This document shows, one piece after another, positions 33,852 to 46,298 of a stretch of DNA of 64,000 nucleotides. The stretch is taken from assembly GCA_907163375.1 (NCBI GenBank), contig CAJQUW010005348.1:372001-436000 (forward strand), in the 5' to 3' direction. Every line of letters begins with the position of its first letter. Positions within the stretch are counted from its first letter, which is position 1. A program made the position numbers and the translations under genes. The stretch is from Prostheceraeus crozeri. Its lineage: Eukaryota > Platyhelminthes > Polycladida > Euryleptidae. The notes under the pieces are model-generated. The model had not been told where the DNA came from. It saw only the letters and a list, made by a program, of their open reading frames with translations, and searched no databases.

Positions 33852-35223
33852 TTTGTATGCCTTTCGTATGTTATTTCAAATGTGGTATGCTTTACATACT
33901 AAAGCCATACCAGCACAATGTTAAAAGAAAGCATAAATCATGTCCAAAGTATGTTGATTTAAGGCCCTTTGTCAATAAAGATGACACTAATGTTACTACT
34001 GTTCTGTAAGTAGTGAGATAATGACATTCAAGAGTCACACTTCCAATACTGAATTCGATTTTAATACACGTAACGTAAGTCTAAGGCATTTCATGAATAA
34101 TCAATAAGTATTCAACCATCAAGAATTATGCATTATGTAATTTTGAAATTAAGCTTATCAATCCGAAATAAAAACACATTATAATTCATGAACGCAAAAA
34201 TGTTTGAGGTATATAGGTCAACATGATTTCACGAAAGATATCGTATGAATGAATTGATGTTTATCAACTTGGTTCAAAAAGTAGAGCAATCTAAACGTCC
34301 TGTTGATGTTGCCAGATAAGTAGCAACGACGACAATCTCGTGGAGCATAAAATTCACGATGAATCTAATCTAGTTAAATATCACTCTATCAAACAAAAAT
34401 ATTCACGACTGGTATTACCGAAAAAGTGATTTGACAGTAGTATGTAACACATATAATTTTTGCTATGTGACTTAAAGCTGCACATACGAAATGCATACCA
34501 CAGGCATGCGAATAAGGATGAATTTACATCGGGTCTCGTATATAAAACATACCAACAACTCGTATTTTAGTGTAAAACAGCCAATCACAGGTAGAAGAGT
34601 TCGTATCGCTACATACCAATCACATACGAAAGTAAGTGAGATGTGGTATGAAAAACATACCAGATCTCTGTGAACATACGAGAATCTCGTATCAGATGCT
34701 AGTTTCAAATTGTATGTGAGTTTGGTATATGTTTGTATGTAATTTTCGTATCCAGCGATTTACAGTGTATTCAAGTCTTTCACGGAATTATCATGTCTAT
34801 ACTGCTTTATGTAAGTCCTCTTTTCTGTGATCTGACTCAGCCTGTTGTAAGGACGGTTGAAAGAGTAATGAGGCGGGCCCACAAAATAATCTGTGACAAT
34901 AGTTGCAACTGTTTGGTAATGCCGGATTTCGTTTTTCGCCACGAACGTCTTGTGCTAAAATTTTTTCGACAATGTGAAGACCAATCCCATCCGTTGCACT
35001 CCTTGATTCCTGCTCGTTTGCCTAATTCGGGTCATTTTCTCCTCCCCTTAGCTTTAACGACACGTCGTTCAAGATCATTTCTTCCTTATCCATGTCGTCC
35101 TTTTAATTCTAAATTGTAATGATAATTCAAGGTCTCTGTATGTGATTTACCAAATGCATTTTATGTTTGATATTTATTTTATTGAGCAATTTTTCCTCTG
35201 ATATTTGTGAATACATAAATGTT

Positions 35224-36791
35224 CTTGTGATTTCCATTACTTTCAACAAAGGATGCTATTATTATTGCATAATGTTTGAATAGGAAACGTCTCTCAGAAC
35301 TATCAGGAAAGATTAGGTCATTCTACATTATCTGCAGTCAAGGAGTAGCCATTCATAAGTTGTCCAAATAGGTTTCAATCGCTGTTTGCTCTGATCACAA
35401 AGAAAAGACAAGTATGCTTTTTTGCCATTCTTGAAGTTCATTTTACAATGTCTAAATATCCATGCCATGTGCCTGCTATGCATGCATACATAGAGCGCAT
35501 GTCATAAAAATGTAGAAAGCTAAGCAAAAGAGCATCGCATTTTTAATTTTGAACAGAAGGGTAGAAATAGAAACCAGAAAAATGGTACAGGAATTCAGCA
35601 AAGATAGGTAAACGAAAATGCAGGAATACATAAGTTTTAGCAAGGAAAAAATTCACCAAATCTTCGCTAGCGACTATAGGAGCTTATGAATGATCAATGT
35701 CGGCAATTGAAAATAAATGGAATTACAATATAATGTCCTTTACGTTTAGTGATCGGGGCATTGCGTTATTAATTTCAATAACCGTTTTCTGCCACTATCC
35801 CCCAAAGCCCCCATAGCCATAAAGAGTCATCAGAAAAGGATATGCGAAGACCTCTTATGAAATGTGATTGCAATTCTAAATTAGAATATATCATAATAGA
35901 ATAATGTATATATTTTATCAAATAGAAATCAAAAAATCAGAGAGCATACAAGTCACGATGGAACAGCAGAAGCAAAATCGGTTAAGTCATTGATCACTAA
36001 CGTTGACATAATTATAAAGCAACTTTGTCTAAAGATTGTTCTGCAGAATGGTATTTTGAGCCTCTTACTATCAAAACGTGGTGCAATTGACGACAAGGGG
36101 TAATTTTCCGCTTGAAATTTAAAAAAAGAAAGCTTTAAAAGTAACCAAGCGTTCTTCATGAAAATTAAAGGAAAAGTTTCTGCATTGTCAATGAAATGAA
36201 CAAATCAGTTTACGGGCTCGCTTGAAAAATCGGTCAACAATAGAAGTAATAGTTTTGCTTGACAAAGGGTTCAAGTCCTTACAATAAAATGTAAACAGAA
36301 AGGGACATAGCAGAAAGCCTTGCGCCACACCGCTTGTAACTTTTGTAGGATGACTCAATGCGTTGCCCACCTTAACACAATGCTGACGATCGCTTAGGTA
36401 GGAAAAAAGCCATGCCACGTGGATTATTCGAATTGCGAAACTTTTCGATTAGAATTCTATGACAAATACTATCGAACGCCTTTGAAAAATCATGGTCTAA
36501 CAAAATTCATGTACAGCCTCCGGCATCAGAACGATCTAAAATCTCAATGATGATGGCATTATTCATATTAATGAGACAACAAGCAGCATCAGAACCTCTT
36601 TTGTACGCAAATTGAAAATTAGGATATATCTTGTAGAAAACGTTCTTTCATATGATTCAACACATGAGACTCTAAGAATTTGGCTGGTGTACATAGCAAA
36701 GTAATTGGACGCAGTTATTACTTTGCTGAGGAAGAGAATAGAAGCTGAGGTGGATTTTGGGACAGGTGAGATAATACAACTTTTGAAAGAA
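35224..36791. repeat. Tandem duplication, unit 1 (1568 bp)
   Basis: From CTTGTGATTTCCATTACT to the next occurrence of the same words at 36792. It contains the 3' part of a minus-strand LINE (about 35930-36791) plus non-LINE sequence. The first base lies directly after the 3' end of the plus-strand LINE. It is about 98-99% identical to unit 2. Near 36716-36738, a 23-base stretch containing ATTACTTTGCTGAGG replaces a shorter TGCTCA in unit 2. Confidence 0.92.
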
Positions 36792-39450
36792 CTTGTGATT
36801 TCCATTACTTTCAACAAAGGATGTTATTATTATTGCATAATGTTTGAATAGGAAACGTCTCTCAGAACTATCAGGAAAGATTAGGTCATTCTACATTATC
36901 TGCAGTCAAGGAGTAGCCATTCATAAGTTGTCCAAATAGGTTTCAATCGCTGTTTGCTCTGATCACAAAGAAAAGACAAGTATGCTTTTTTGCCATTCTT
37001 GAAGTTCATTTTACAATGTCTAAATATCCATGCCATGTGCCTGCTATGCATGCATACATAGAGCGCATGTCATAAAAATGTAGAAAGCTAAGCAAAAGAG
37101 CATCGCATTTTTAATTTTGAACAGAAGGGTAGAAATAGAAACCAGAAAAATGGTACAGGAATTCAGCAAAGATAGGTAAACGAAAATGCAGGAATACATA
37201 AGTTTTAGCAAGGAAAAAATTCACCAAATCTTCGCTAGCGACTATAGGAGCTTATGAATGATCAATGTCGGCAATTGAAAATAAATGGAATTACAATATA
37301 ATGTCCTTTACGCTTAGTGATCGGGGCATTGCGTTATTAATTTCAATAACCGTTTTCTGCCACTATCCCCCAAAGCCCCCATAGCCATAAAGAGTCATCA
37401 GAAAAGGATATGCGAAGACCTCTTATGAAATGTGATTGCAATTCTAAATTAGAATATATCATAATAGAATAATGTATATATTTTATCAAATAGAAATCAA
37501 AAAATCAGAGAGCATACAAGTCACGATGGAACAGCAGAAGCAAAATCGGTTAAGTCATTGATCACTAACGTTGACATAATTATAAAGCAACTTTGTCTAA
37601 AGATTGTTCTGCAGAATGGTATTTTGAGCCTCTTACTATCAAAACGTGGTGCAATTGACGACAAGGGGTAATTTTCCGCTTGAAATTTAAAAAAAGAAAG
37701 CTTTAAAAGTAACCAAGCGTTCTTCATGAAAATTAAAGGAAAAGTTTCTGCATTGTCAATGAAATGAACAAATCAGTTTACGGGCTCGCTTGAAAATCGG
37801 TCAACAATAGAAGTAATAGTTTTGCTTGACAAAGGGTTCAAGTCCTTACAATAAAATGTAAACAGAAAGGGACATAGCAGAAAGCCTTGCGCCACACCGC
37901 TGGTAACTTTTGTAGGATGACTCAATGCGTTGCCCACCTTAACACAATGCTGACGATCGCTTAGGTAGGAAAAAAGCCATGCCACGTGGATTATTCGAAT
38001 TGCGAAACTTTTCGATTAGAATTCTATGACAAATACTATCGAACGCCTTTGAAAAATCATGGTCTAACAAAATACATGTACAGCCTCCGGCATCAGAACG
38101 ATCTAAAATCTCAATGATGATGGCATTATTCATATTAATGAGACAACAAGCAGCATCAGAACCTCTTTTGTACGCAAATTGAAAATTAGGATATATCTTG
38201 AAGAAAACGTTCTTTCATATGATTCAACACATGAGACTCTAAGAATTTGGCTGGTGTACATAGCAAAGTAATTGGACGCAGTTGCTCAATAGAAGCTGAG
38301 GTGGATTTTGGGACAGGTGAGATAATACAACTTTTAAAAGACGATGGCACTTCACGTTCAGCGATAGAACAATTAATCAAATGACATAATGGCTCTGATG
38401 TAAGAGGAGCAGGAACTTTATAGAATAGGTTAGGTATACCATCCGACCTAGTAGCTTTAGAAATTGACAAATTCTCTAGAAAGTCAAAAGCATCTTGAGG
38501 ATTTGACAAAGGACACCATTCACCATCATCAAGTTATAACAAAACATATTTTGATGAAAAGGAAGTTGCAAAGGTTTCATTTATTGCATCAGCAGCGACT
38601 TCAACACTTTAGAAATCAGAAATTATACTTATCAGAGGATCGTTTGTTGTATTTGCTTTGATGTCATGTACAACATTCCAAACTTTACGTCTTGATTTCA
38701 TTGAGTTCTGTACCCATCCCTTCTTACAATTTACTATTTCTGTTTTACACTTTTCTTTATAGTAGTCGTATAACTGAAAGTTCCTGTTACGATACTTGCC
38801 ATCTCTCGTTGATCATGTTCTTCCACGTTTTATGGCGTGAAGTAATTGTTATACTTTGCATAGAATGGTAGACAAACATTCAAAAAATTTACAATTGAAA
38901 AATTCCGTCTTTTTATCCAAATCCTGCTCATGGTAACATCATGGAACGAGCAGTCATCAATTAGTTGGACAAAAATTCAGAAATATAACGTCTTCGGCTG
39001 TCAAAAAAGTAAATGCTCTCTCGTGCAAGGAATCATTTCAAAAAGGTGGTCCGGTAAGGGTAACAGCATCAGGATAATTTGCATGAATTGAGCGGCTGAC
39101 CAAAATTTATGTAGGATAGCTTCTCCCCTTGTAGGAAGCATAACCTTTTCACATGAATAATGAGAATCCTTCAGAAAAGAACAATCAAATTCATTAAAGT
39201 CACCGGCCAATATAATGTTCATGTTCGCAGACGTTTTAGTGAATTCATCGATAGCATCCGTCAAACAGTCTGAAATATGCAATAGCCCAGATGACTTTAG
39301 TTGTGGAGGGATGCAGATAGCGATCACAAGATAGGTCATGTTGTTGTACACAAGTTTCAAAAACAATGAATTTATCTGTTAACAATCTGTCTGAAGGCAT
39401 GCGAGAAAAGTACTGAAAACTAATCTTAAAACTGAACGCACATTTCACAA
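36190..39450 (-). mobile_element. CR1-like LINE, minus strand, decayed
   Basis: Going 5' to 3' on the minus strand, an endonuclease piece (39366-39001, with NIILAGDFNEFD) is followed by RT finger blocks (38509-38186, FKSCIISPVPKS and LRPITLLC). Motif A is LDHDFSKAFDSICH (38133-37939) and motif B SGVAQGFLLCPFLFTFY (37985-37773). C-terminal pieces follow (KRARKLIC, APRFDSKRLK). Frames are broken at several places and the region between motif B and the C-terminus is deleted. The last 1.5 kb is present twice because of the tandem duplication. Confidence 0.78.
36792..38341. repeat. Tandem duplication, unit 2 (1550 bp)
   Basis: The source-like unit: at its right end the minus-strand LINE continues without interruption into 38342-39450. 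Unit 1 stops at the corresponding base. The duplication therefore arose after the LINE inserted. Confidence 0.92.
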
Positions 39451-39816
39451 TTTCGTGTTTTTACAGCGCTTCGTAAGGGTTTTTGGGTTTTACTCGGCAC
39501 GCTGTGGGAGTGGGTCTGCCGGTTGGTGATCATTCAAGATGCTGAAGGACACGAAACGAGATCAAGTAGTTAGTCATCTTGCTGATAAACCCGTTGCTCC
39601 TATGGAATGGAAACATTTGTCTTATCATGTACGAGCATATTTGTTCACTGGCTTTTATTATTACCTGACGTCTTCGCTGAGAGTGAACGCAACAATGAGT
39701 CACTTTCAGGATTACTGGAAGTAGTTTTCAATGTGTGTAAATAGTTGTCTGTATACGTGCAGTTTTTTCCTTACATTTTTCCTTACACGACATAAGAAGT
39801 TAGAGTGAGTTTACTG

Positions 39817-40540
39817 CAGGGAAGCGGAGTCGGAGTCCAGGAGTCCTATCATTTTACTGGAGTCAGAGTCCTATCAACTGAAAGGACTCCGGACTCCGGC
39901 CTGTAACTAGACCCGAAATAATATAATACAAGCAAATTATTTATTCTCGTCTTTGTCTTGATGTCAACTTTCTCCGTCAAACAAAAGTACTGAGACAGCA
40001 GTGCTTACGAAGCTCATAATAGTTCCGAGAATGAACCGTGATAGTAAAAAAAGGATTGTCTTTTCACTCGGCGATTTAGTAGAGAAGACAAGCTTTCCTA
40101 ACCTCGATTACACCTACTCGCCAAAGGTCACATCAGAGACAAAACTGGTTTGCTTGAGAACATTGCAGCTTACCCTCACGTTAATCGTGTGTGATGGCTC
40201 CCCTAAAGCGCATATTAAAATCGACAGTGTACTCATATTTTTTGGAGAAGGATTTTTGGATTTTCCTGCCTGGTAGAGACTGGAGAAAAACCATGTGAAG
40301 CACACATCAAGAAGATGGGAGGAGTTGAGTCGCATGCACCCAACTGAAAGCGACATTTGATGAACTTTCATCGAAAATGATTGATAATTGATACAATGAT
40401 CACTAAATATCGGTTCAGGTAAACCTATAGTGATGTGTGATGTAGGCTGCCAGTTCTTTTTCAAAAAACTAGGCTATACATACTTGCTGCCCGGAGTCGG
40501 AGTCGGAGTCCTATCAAAATGATGGGACTCCGCATCCCTG
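39817..40540. mobile_element. hAT-type element, 724 bp, inverted relative of the 13042 copy
   Basis: The termini are CAGGGAAGCGGAGTC and the inverse of CAGGGATGCGGAGTC, with iterated GGAGTCCTATCA subterminal words. The interior aligns in reverse to 13042-13821, including the BED-finger region (ETGEKPCEAH, GGVESHA, KRHLMNFHRK) on the + strand at about 40270-40380. Flanks GTTTACTG and GTTTGCCT share only five of eight bases, so the target duplication is decayed. It is older looking than the 13 kb copy. Confidence 0.8.
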
Positions 40541-40652
40541 GTTTGCCTTCAGAAAAACAATTCCACAATTAAGAAAACAACATTTCGAGATACTAAAATT
40601 CCACACGTGTTTACCAATGCACTTGATTTAGTTTATGCACGAGTACGTGAAG

Positions 40653-40655
<3 letters not shown>

Positions 40656-40740
<85 letters not shown>
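40656..40740. repeat. (TA)42 microsatellite
   Basis: An uninterrupted TA run of about 85 bases, abutting a hairpin. Confidence 0.97.
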
Positions 40741-40745
<5 letters not shown>

Positions 40746-40822
40746 GATAATGTCCCTCGGAATCAATCAAAGAAAATCAAAGTTTTTCTTTAATTGATTC
40801 CGAGGGACATTATCTTATTTAT
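40741..40822. repeat. Near-perfect hairpin next to a TA tract
   Basis: The arms start AAATAAGATAATGTCCCTCG and run to GAATCAATCAAAGAAAA. They are mirrored after a loop of about 7 bases with one small indel. It resembles the hairpin at 5353-5521 in context but not in sequence. Confidence 0.88.
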
Positions 40823-40854
40823 ATTCAGTCCATTTTTGAACATTCTCTAATTTC

Positions 40855-40885
<31 letters not shown>

Positions 40886-40886
40886 T

Positions 40887-42393
40887 GAATATACATTCGA
40901 ATGACATTTAATGATGTTGAATCAAAACGTTTTTAGGAAGCATAACAGTGTTGCTGATTGGAAAGGATACTTCACTAGAAAAAACTATGTTTCCTTAATA
41001 ATCAAATTCTGGGTCTCGACGTGTTTTCCTTGAGATCGCTCCATTTCTAGCCAACCGTAGATCACATTTCAGTTTATCTTTGAATATATCTACATATCAT
41101 CATCGAAGCAGACTGAATATAATGGATGCGAAAGGAGCTGACTTCAATTATCAATTCAAGTCTATAAAAAGAAGACGAAATTAAATTAGCATTCATCTCA
41201 ATCAAAATGGACAAGAATATTCATCCAGAGATTTCAGTAAATCTTTTCTCCATGATTAAAATTGTTTGCTCCTCTTTCAAGCTGCAAGATCATAGAAACG
41301 TTACTGTGTCTGCGCAACTGGTTGCACTGAATAACGTACAATTGCCTCTGAATGTCACTGTATCAAGAAACTACAACGCTTTTTGTGCTGCTTTTCAATA
41401 AGCAAATAGTTTCAACTTTTTAAAAAATTTTTTCAAAGAAAACGAATGAAAGACAGACATGTTGCGAATTCTTGCTAATGCCAAAGTTACCATTTTCAAA
41501 ATAGACTTCAAAATGAAAATCGGAAGTGTGCTACAATTCATGAACTCATTTCAAGAAATGAATTCGAAAATAGTAATACACACCACATGAAAATATTGAA
41601 AATTGATATTCAAGGAGTTAGAAAAGTGATTAAAATTTCAAGATTGCTGATGACTGCAATTATGCAATTGTTTGACAGAATTTCTTGTCAAAGCATGTAA
41701 AAAAGGTCAAGAAGAACGCTGGCGTCATCAATTTTATAGGGCATTGTGAGTCAACCATTTATGTTAAGCACGTTAAGCATTTATATGTTGCTTATGTCTA
41801 CAGTCACAAATTTTGGCAAGGAATATCTTCAACTCATGAACTCATGTGTTATTTGTACCCTTGTCTATTAAGCTAGACACATTCAGATTTGACAAGTGTC
41901 CTAATGTCGGCAAACACAACATCATGGCCAATTTTATCTACAATTAACCACGTTCTCGCATGCTTCAACGAACAGTCATTCACATTATGCATGTAAGAAA
42001 TGATTTGAAGACATAACATGCCAAAAATTATGGCTCTCGACCTTGCTCTTTATTTAATCAGAGAATACACAGAAAATTGAAAAAGACTTCAGCCTGTTAC
42101 CCATTTGCTATGTTTTGATAATATTGCGTTTTTCATATGTTTGACAAGAACCGGATAGAAGAACTCGGTAGACTTGCAGATTTGCAATATCCATTCGGTA
42201 AAAAGTCCCATTTTCGGACTCATTCCCCGCACAAACTCGTCCTGGCGACCAGACTATCAGGGCACCAGCGATTTCTTATCGGCGAAGTTTTGTGAGCTTT
42301 TTCAGTCCACTTGAAATTTTCGAAACTAGAGTAGAGTTGAGAAGTGTATATTTGGAAGAAATAGAAATCAAAAATTGATGCATCAAAGTAATA
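40887..42393. other. Non-coding stretch, no gene recognised
   Basis: AT-rich, with only short open frames (for example 41207-41401) that match nothing I recognise. Confidence 0.45.
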
Positions 42394-45300
42394 CTATGTT
42401 GTCAATAATGCAAAGAGTATAAATAACAATTCACGTGGGCACATGCAAATCGACATGAATATCTGGAACTGGCTTTGTCTGCGTTGAGTTTTCGTAGATT
42501 CAATTGCAGACCGACTAGAATTTTGAAAACGATGTGGAATAAGCTCATGCAGTGGGTGGAAACTGTTCCGTTCAGCTGATATAAGCAGTTTACATGCAAG
42601 TCTGAGTCGTCTCTCGTTTACATTTTCAAAATCACTATAGACATTCAAACTCATGCACTTAACGATGACACCTCTTTTCTAAATGTTTCAATTGATACTG
42701 TAGATGAACAGGTAATGTAACAAACACTGGCGACGAAAAATCCAATAAAGACAGGATTAAACCATCGTGTGCCTGTTGTAGAACACTTCTGGGCACTGTA
42801 CTCCGAAGGATGCTAAGAGCATAAAGTCGACTATCACACCTTCGTAATACAGTGTACAAATGTTCGTCCCACTTCAAATTACTTTTGAAGAAATGCCCAC
42901 CAATTTTACAGACAGTACACGAGTAATACCTGGAATGGATATCCTGTTTAATATGTCTTGGTCTTGCTTGAATTTTGGGAAAATTATAAGTCGCGACTTG
43001 TTTTGTCCAATGTGAGGCACAAAGATTCATTACTAGACTCGATCGATTCCAGACTACTTTCAATCGCTGATGTGGATAAAGGAATATTCCGAGTAATTTT
43101 ATGAACACTAATGACGTCAATAATAAAATAAAACCACAATGAAAGTTAATAAGTTTATTTCACGAGCTTTCGGTCACATACAGTGAGCATAATCATGGGA
43201 ATGAAAGAAATACATGAGATGACATTTTGATTATAGGAATGCTGAATTGATTTTTAAATCTAAAGATTTGCATACTAGAAAAGTGATGGAATCTTCATTT
43301 ATCATATATCATCAAAACCAGACTGTCAATCTGTTCCCAGCGATGACTAGCATTAATGGACATGTGGCCCAACTCGCTTTGCGAAGCGTTGATCAGCACG
43401 GCAGGGGTTCATCCGGGCCGTCGCTCTGCCTTCCTGTCTAGTTGTATCTAATTACATAATAGTTTCATCCCTTCTTATTCTGTCATCTCATGTATTTCTT
43501 TCATTCCCATGATTATGCTCACTGTATGTGACCGAAAGCTCGGGAAATAAACTTATTAACTTTCATTGTGGTTTTATTTTATTATCTGCATCGGGTGTTA
43601 GTACCTTTGAACAACAATTCACTCATGACGTCGTCTGCGTACTTAATATGCGAGTCACCTTTTGTGATATGACCTCCCGTATAGAAGATGAAGAGAAATG
43701 GGCCCATTATCGATCCCTGAGGAACTCCACTAGAGACATTGACCATGTCACTCATAAAAGCACCAATTCGAACAGCTTGACGTCGACCGTGAAAGTAGGA
43801 TTTACACAACTCAATGAAGCCGCTGGGAATCTTCGATGACTCTAATCCACAGAGATGGATTGGCCTGTTGCAGTTACTCTAGAGTGACGCGATTCCATCT
43901 CAGCTATTGTATGCGATGGTAGTAACATGAGGAGATAGTCGTCTCCCTTTGGCTTACGTGATTGGCCAAGCGCGTGAAATGCGTACAGAAAGTTGTGTTA
44001 TGGAATACACGAGCTGGTGTTATCACATTGAAGACTGGACGTCTGCCAAGTCAATTGTACCTATCTTTGACTAAATGCTTCGCCGTGATAAATTCATCAA
44101 ATGGAAACATTATTCACATCGTTCGACTCCTCACGATCTAAATTTACTGACTGTGTACGTTTAGTGACTGTGTTACGATCATGTGTGACTGTGTGAACTA
44201 AATCACGTTGCGACTGTGTCAGTGATTTAGTTCGTCAGAATTCAGGCTTGAATTTGCATTACGTTCAATGGAAAATGGATCTTTCTGCCTCTCGGGACTA
44301 GTTCTAAGCGTGACCGTAGTAAAAATGTCATCTCTAGACCAAGCAACGCAGACAAAGCAATTTATCTCTGTGTTCTAATCTCTTGATAAGCTTGTGATGG
44401 GAAATAGTGTCGAAAACCCTAGAATAATCTAGAGAGACCATTGACACTGCCATAGTGTCATCCATGTCCAAAAGCCGTGTAATATTATCATGTAGATGTA
44501 TCAGAGCCGAAACTGTTGATGAATGAGGTACATAAGCAAATTGTCTTTTGTTGATATGGGAAAATATTCTTTACACTTGATAAGATAATCTTCTCGAACA
44601 ACTTCCCCATTTCTGGAAGTAATGTAACGGGACGCAAGTGATCGATGCTGGGAGGACTGGTTTTCGGGATCGGGGTTACAGTACCAAACTTTCACATTCT
44701 TGGCATACATTTGTTAATTATGGAGCAATTAAAATATGACACAACGATACAGCTAAGAAGAGTGCACCTTCCTTCAGTAGTCTTGCAGGAATTAAATCAC
44801 TTCCTGTTGTTTCGAGGTTTTCAGCGAAACCAACATTGCACAGACCTCGTGAGGCTCAGACTAAGATAAGTCATTAGAAACATCTCCACGATGGTTGCAT
44901 CTCACCAATGATCCATTTGGTGATTCGTCAGCAGTTGAAGTTGCACTTTCATCGAAAATAGATTCCAATTGCTTATTGATATAGTTGACGCATTCGTGGC
45001 CATATGAAATTGAGAAATGATGCTCAACATACTGGATTTTGAATTTGAACCTCTTACTTCGTTTACCACTTTCCAAGCATTCTTGAAGGATTCCGCACAT
45101 CTCTTAGCCCAATTTGACTTGGCATTAGCAATTTCGTGCTTCGTTTTCTCTTTGAACTGATTATATAAAGTCAATCATGGGACCCATGATTAAGTCCATG
45201 ACGGACGAAACTTTGGGTTTTTAACGCTCATATTTTAATTTCAATAAATTGTCTAAAAAAAGCAGGGAGAGCCTATTTTGATTCCAATCATGAAAGTGAA

Positions 45301-46027
45301 AAATCACCTCCCGCATGACGCTGTTAGCTACGACAATAATTTAGTATTTCATACAGCTAAAATGTCTTCTCGTCAACTGTTTTAGTTTGATACATATCAG
45401 TAGAGCAAATGCTCGCCAAGACATTTACAAAGTGCACGATGTTAATCACAAACCGTAACAGTGGATAACGTTTTTTCATATTTACCACTGTTCAGCATGA
45501 TGCAATTATGGTCGGAGGCAGATAATAGAGGAAGAACATGACAAACAGAAAAAATGTTATTTGCTTGAACAAAAAACCTTATCGATAATATTTCTACGAT
45601 TGGGGGAATTTACAAAGTTCACTAAATCGAAACTGACCTCAAAAAATCTAGTCAAATTTTTTGAAGTCACCACATAATTACATCAATTACATAGATGAAT
45701 TGAAAGGTGGAAATCTATGCCATCACAAATTACGTTGTTAATTACACAACGATCTGCAGATGAAATATTGGGAGTTATATACAACGAAATCAATAGTATA
45801 TGGAATCGAGGGGAATACAAAAACAGATCATCAAAAAATGAAAACTTTGTAGGAAGCACTTGAGGAAGCAAACAGTGATCACACCATACACATACTCCGC
45901 CACCAATTCGATCGTAGCCATCACTGCGAAACAAAGTGTAAGAGTTTAGGTGGTTTAGTTTAGCAAAGCAAAGCTTCCAAACCACGACAAAGCTGAGTTG
46001 ATAGATACAATTTGCGTTGGATGTCAT
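42394..46027 (-). mobile_element. CR1-like LINE, minus strand, decayed and interrupted
   Basis: On the minus strand, an endonuclease piece (46027-45683, with YTLFRSDGYDRIGGGVCVWC) precedes a linker (45174-44902, EIANAKSNWAKRC and WKVVNEVRG). Motif A is LDYSRVFDTISHHKL (near 44440-44390), motif B SGVPQGSIMGPFLFIFY and motif C IKYADD (43809-43582). The C-terminal domain follows (43120-42394, with SNLKWDEHLYTVLRRCD and PLHELIPHRFQNS). There are several frame breaks, and about 0.5 kb of unrelated sequence lies between motif A and motif B. A Penelope-like insert separates motif C from the C-terminal domain. Confidence 0.78.
43122..43584 (+). mobile_element. Short Penelope-like insert with inverted ends
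   Basis: About 100 bp at the left (43122-43223) are the inverse of the right end (about 43483-43584), both containing GACCGAAAGCTCG and a TAATAAAATAAAAC edge. The interior encodes LIFKSKDLHTRKVMESSF, which matches the last block of a GIY-YIG domain of Penelope-like proteins (lysine-rich loop, then RK-x-ESA). This is a strongly 5'-shortened copy whose 3' end is repeated in reverse at its start, a known arrangement in this class. It lies within the minus-strand LINE. Confidence 0.65.
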
Positions 46028-46298
46028 GTGATGGTGGCATTCATTCTGTGTTTGATTTGCCTTGTTATGTATATTGAATTAATTTTCGATTGTTTTCAGG
46101 ATAGCACTTCAAAAAAATAGCGCAAACTTCATGAAACCACTGCTGTCATATCCACTTTCTGTTGGAGGTATTCCTTTTGTCTACAGAGTGACGGAGTCGA
46201 TCTTATCAACATATATTACATCATGAATTCAAATACGTAATTTTGCTAGATTCTGTGATAGCTATGCAAACAAATTATAAACTTCATGCATTCTGTGC

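Larger units (their letters stand above)
31815..34767. mobile_element. CACTA/EnSpm-like non-autonomous element
   Basis: The termini are CACTGTAAATCGCT at 31815 and its exact inverse ending at 34767. The dinucleotide TA flanks both ends and the interrupted LINE frame resumes cleanly. The subterminal regions are crowded with CATACGA and CATACCA words in both orientations (about 31830-31865 and 34480-34750), as expected of transposase binding sites in CACTA elements. The element has no recognisable transposase of its own. The 2-bp duplication is at the low end for the superfamily, so the assignment is tentative. Confidence 0.65.
31749..35222 (+). mobile_element. CR1-like LINE 3' end, split by a DNA transposon
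   Basis: The C-terminal part of a CR1-type reverse transcriptase protein is found in two pieces, 31749-31814 and 34768-35119. RRLHILRVLKPFVPQQAG on the left continues in the same frame as IQVFHGIIMSILLYVSPLF on the right, then RRAHKIICDNS, RHERLVLKFFRQ, HPLHSLIPARLP and TTRRSRSF. The stop codon is at 35117-35119. The 3' UTR runs to about 35222. The 2.95 kb between the pieces is a later insertion with a TA duplication. The 5' part of the LINE is missing. Confidence 0.8.

Noticed and set aside
43122-43584. Hammerhead ribozyme around GACCGAAAGCTCG
   Set aside because: A GAAA is present but the upstream CTGANGA core is missing.
43122-43584. Ordinary cut-and-paste MITE, because of the 100-bp inverted ends
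   Set aside because: The interior encodes the last block of a Penelope-like nuclease and the edges lack a clear target duplication. An inverted partial end of a Penelope-like element explains it better.
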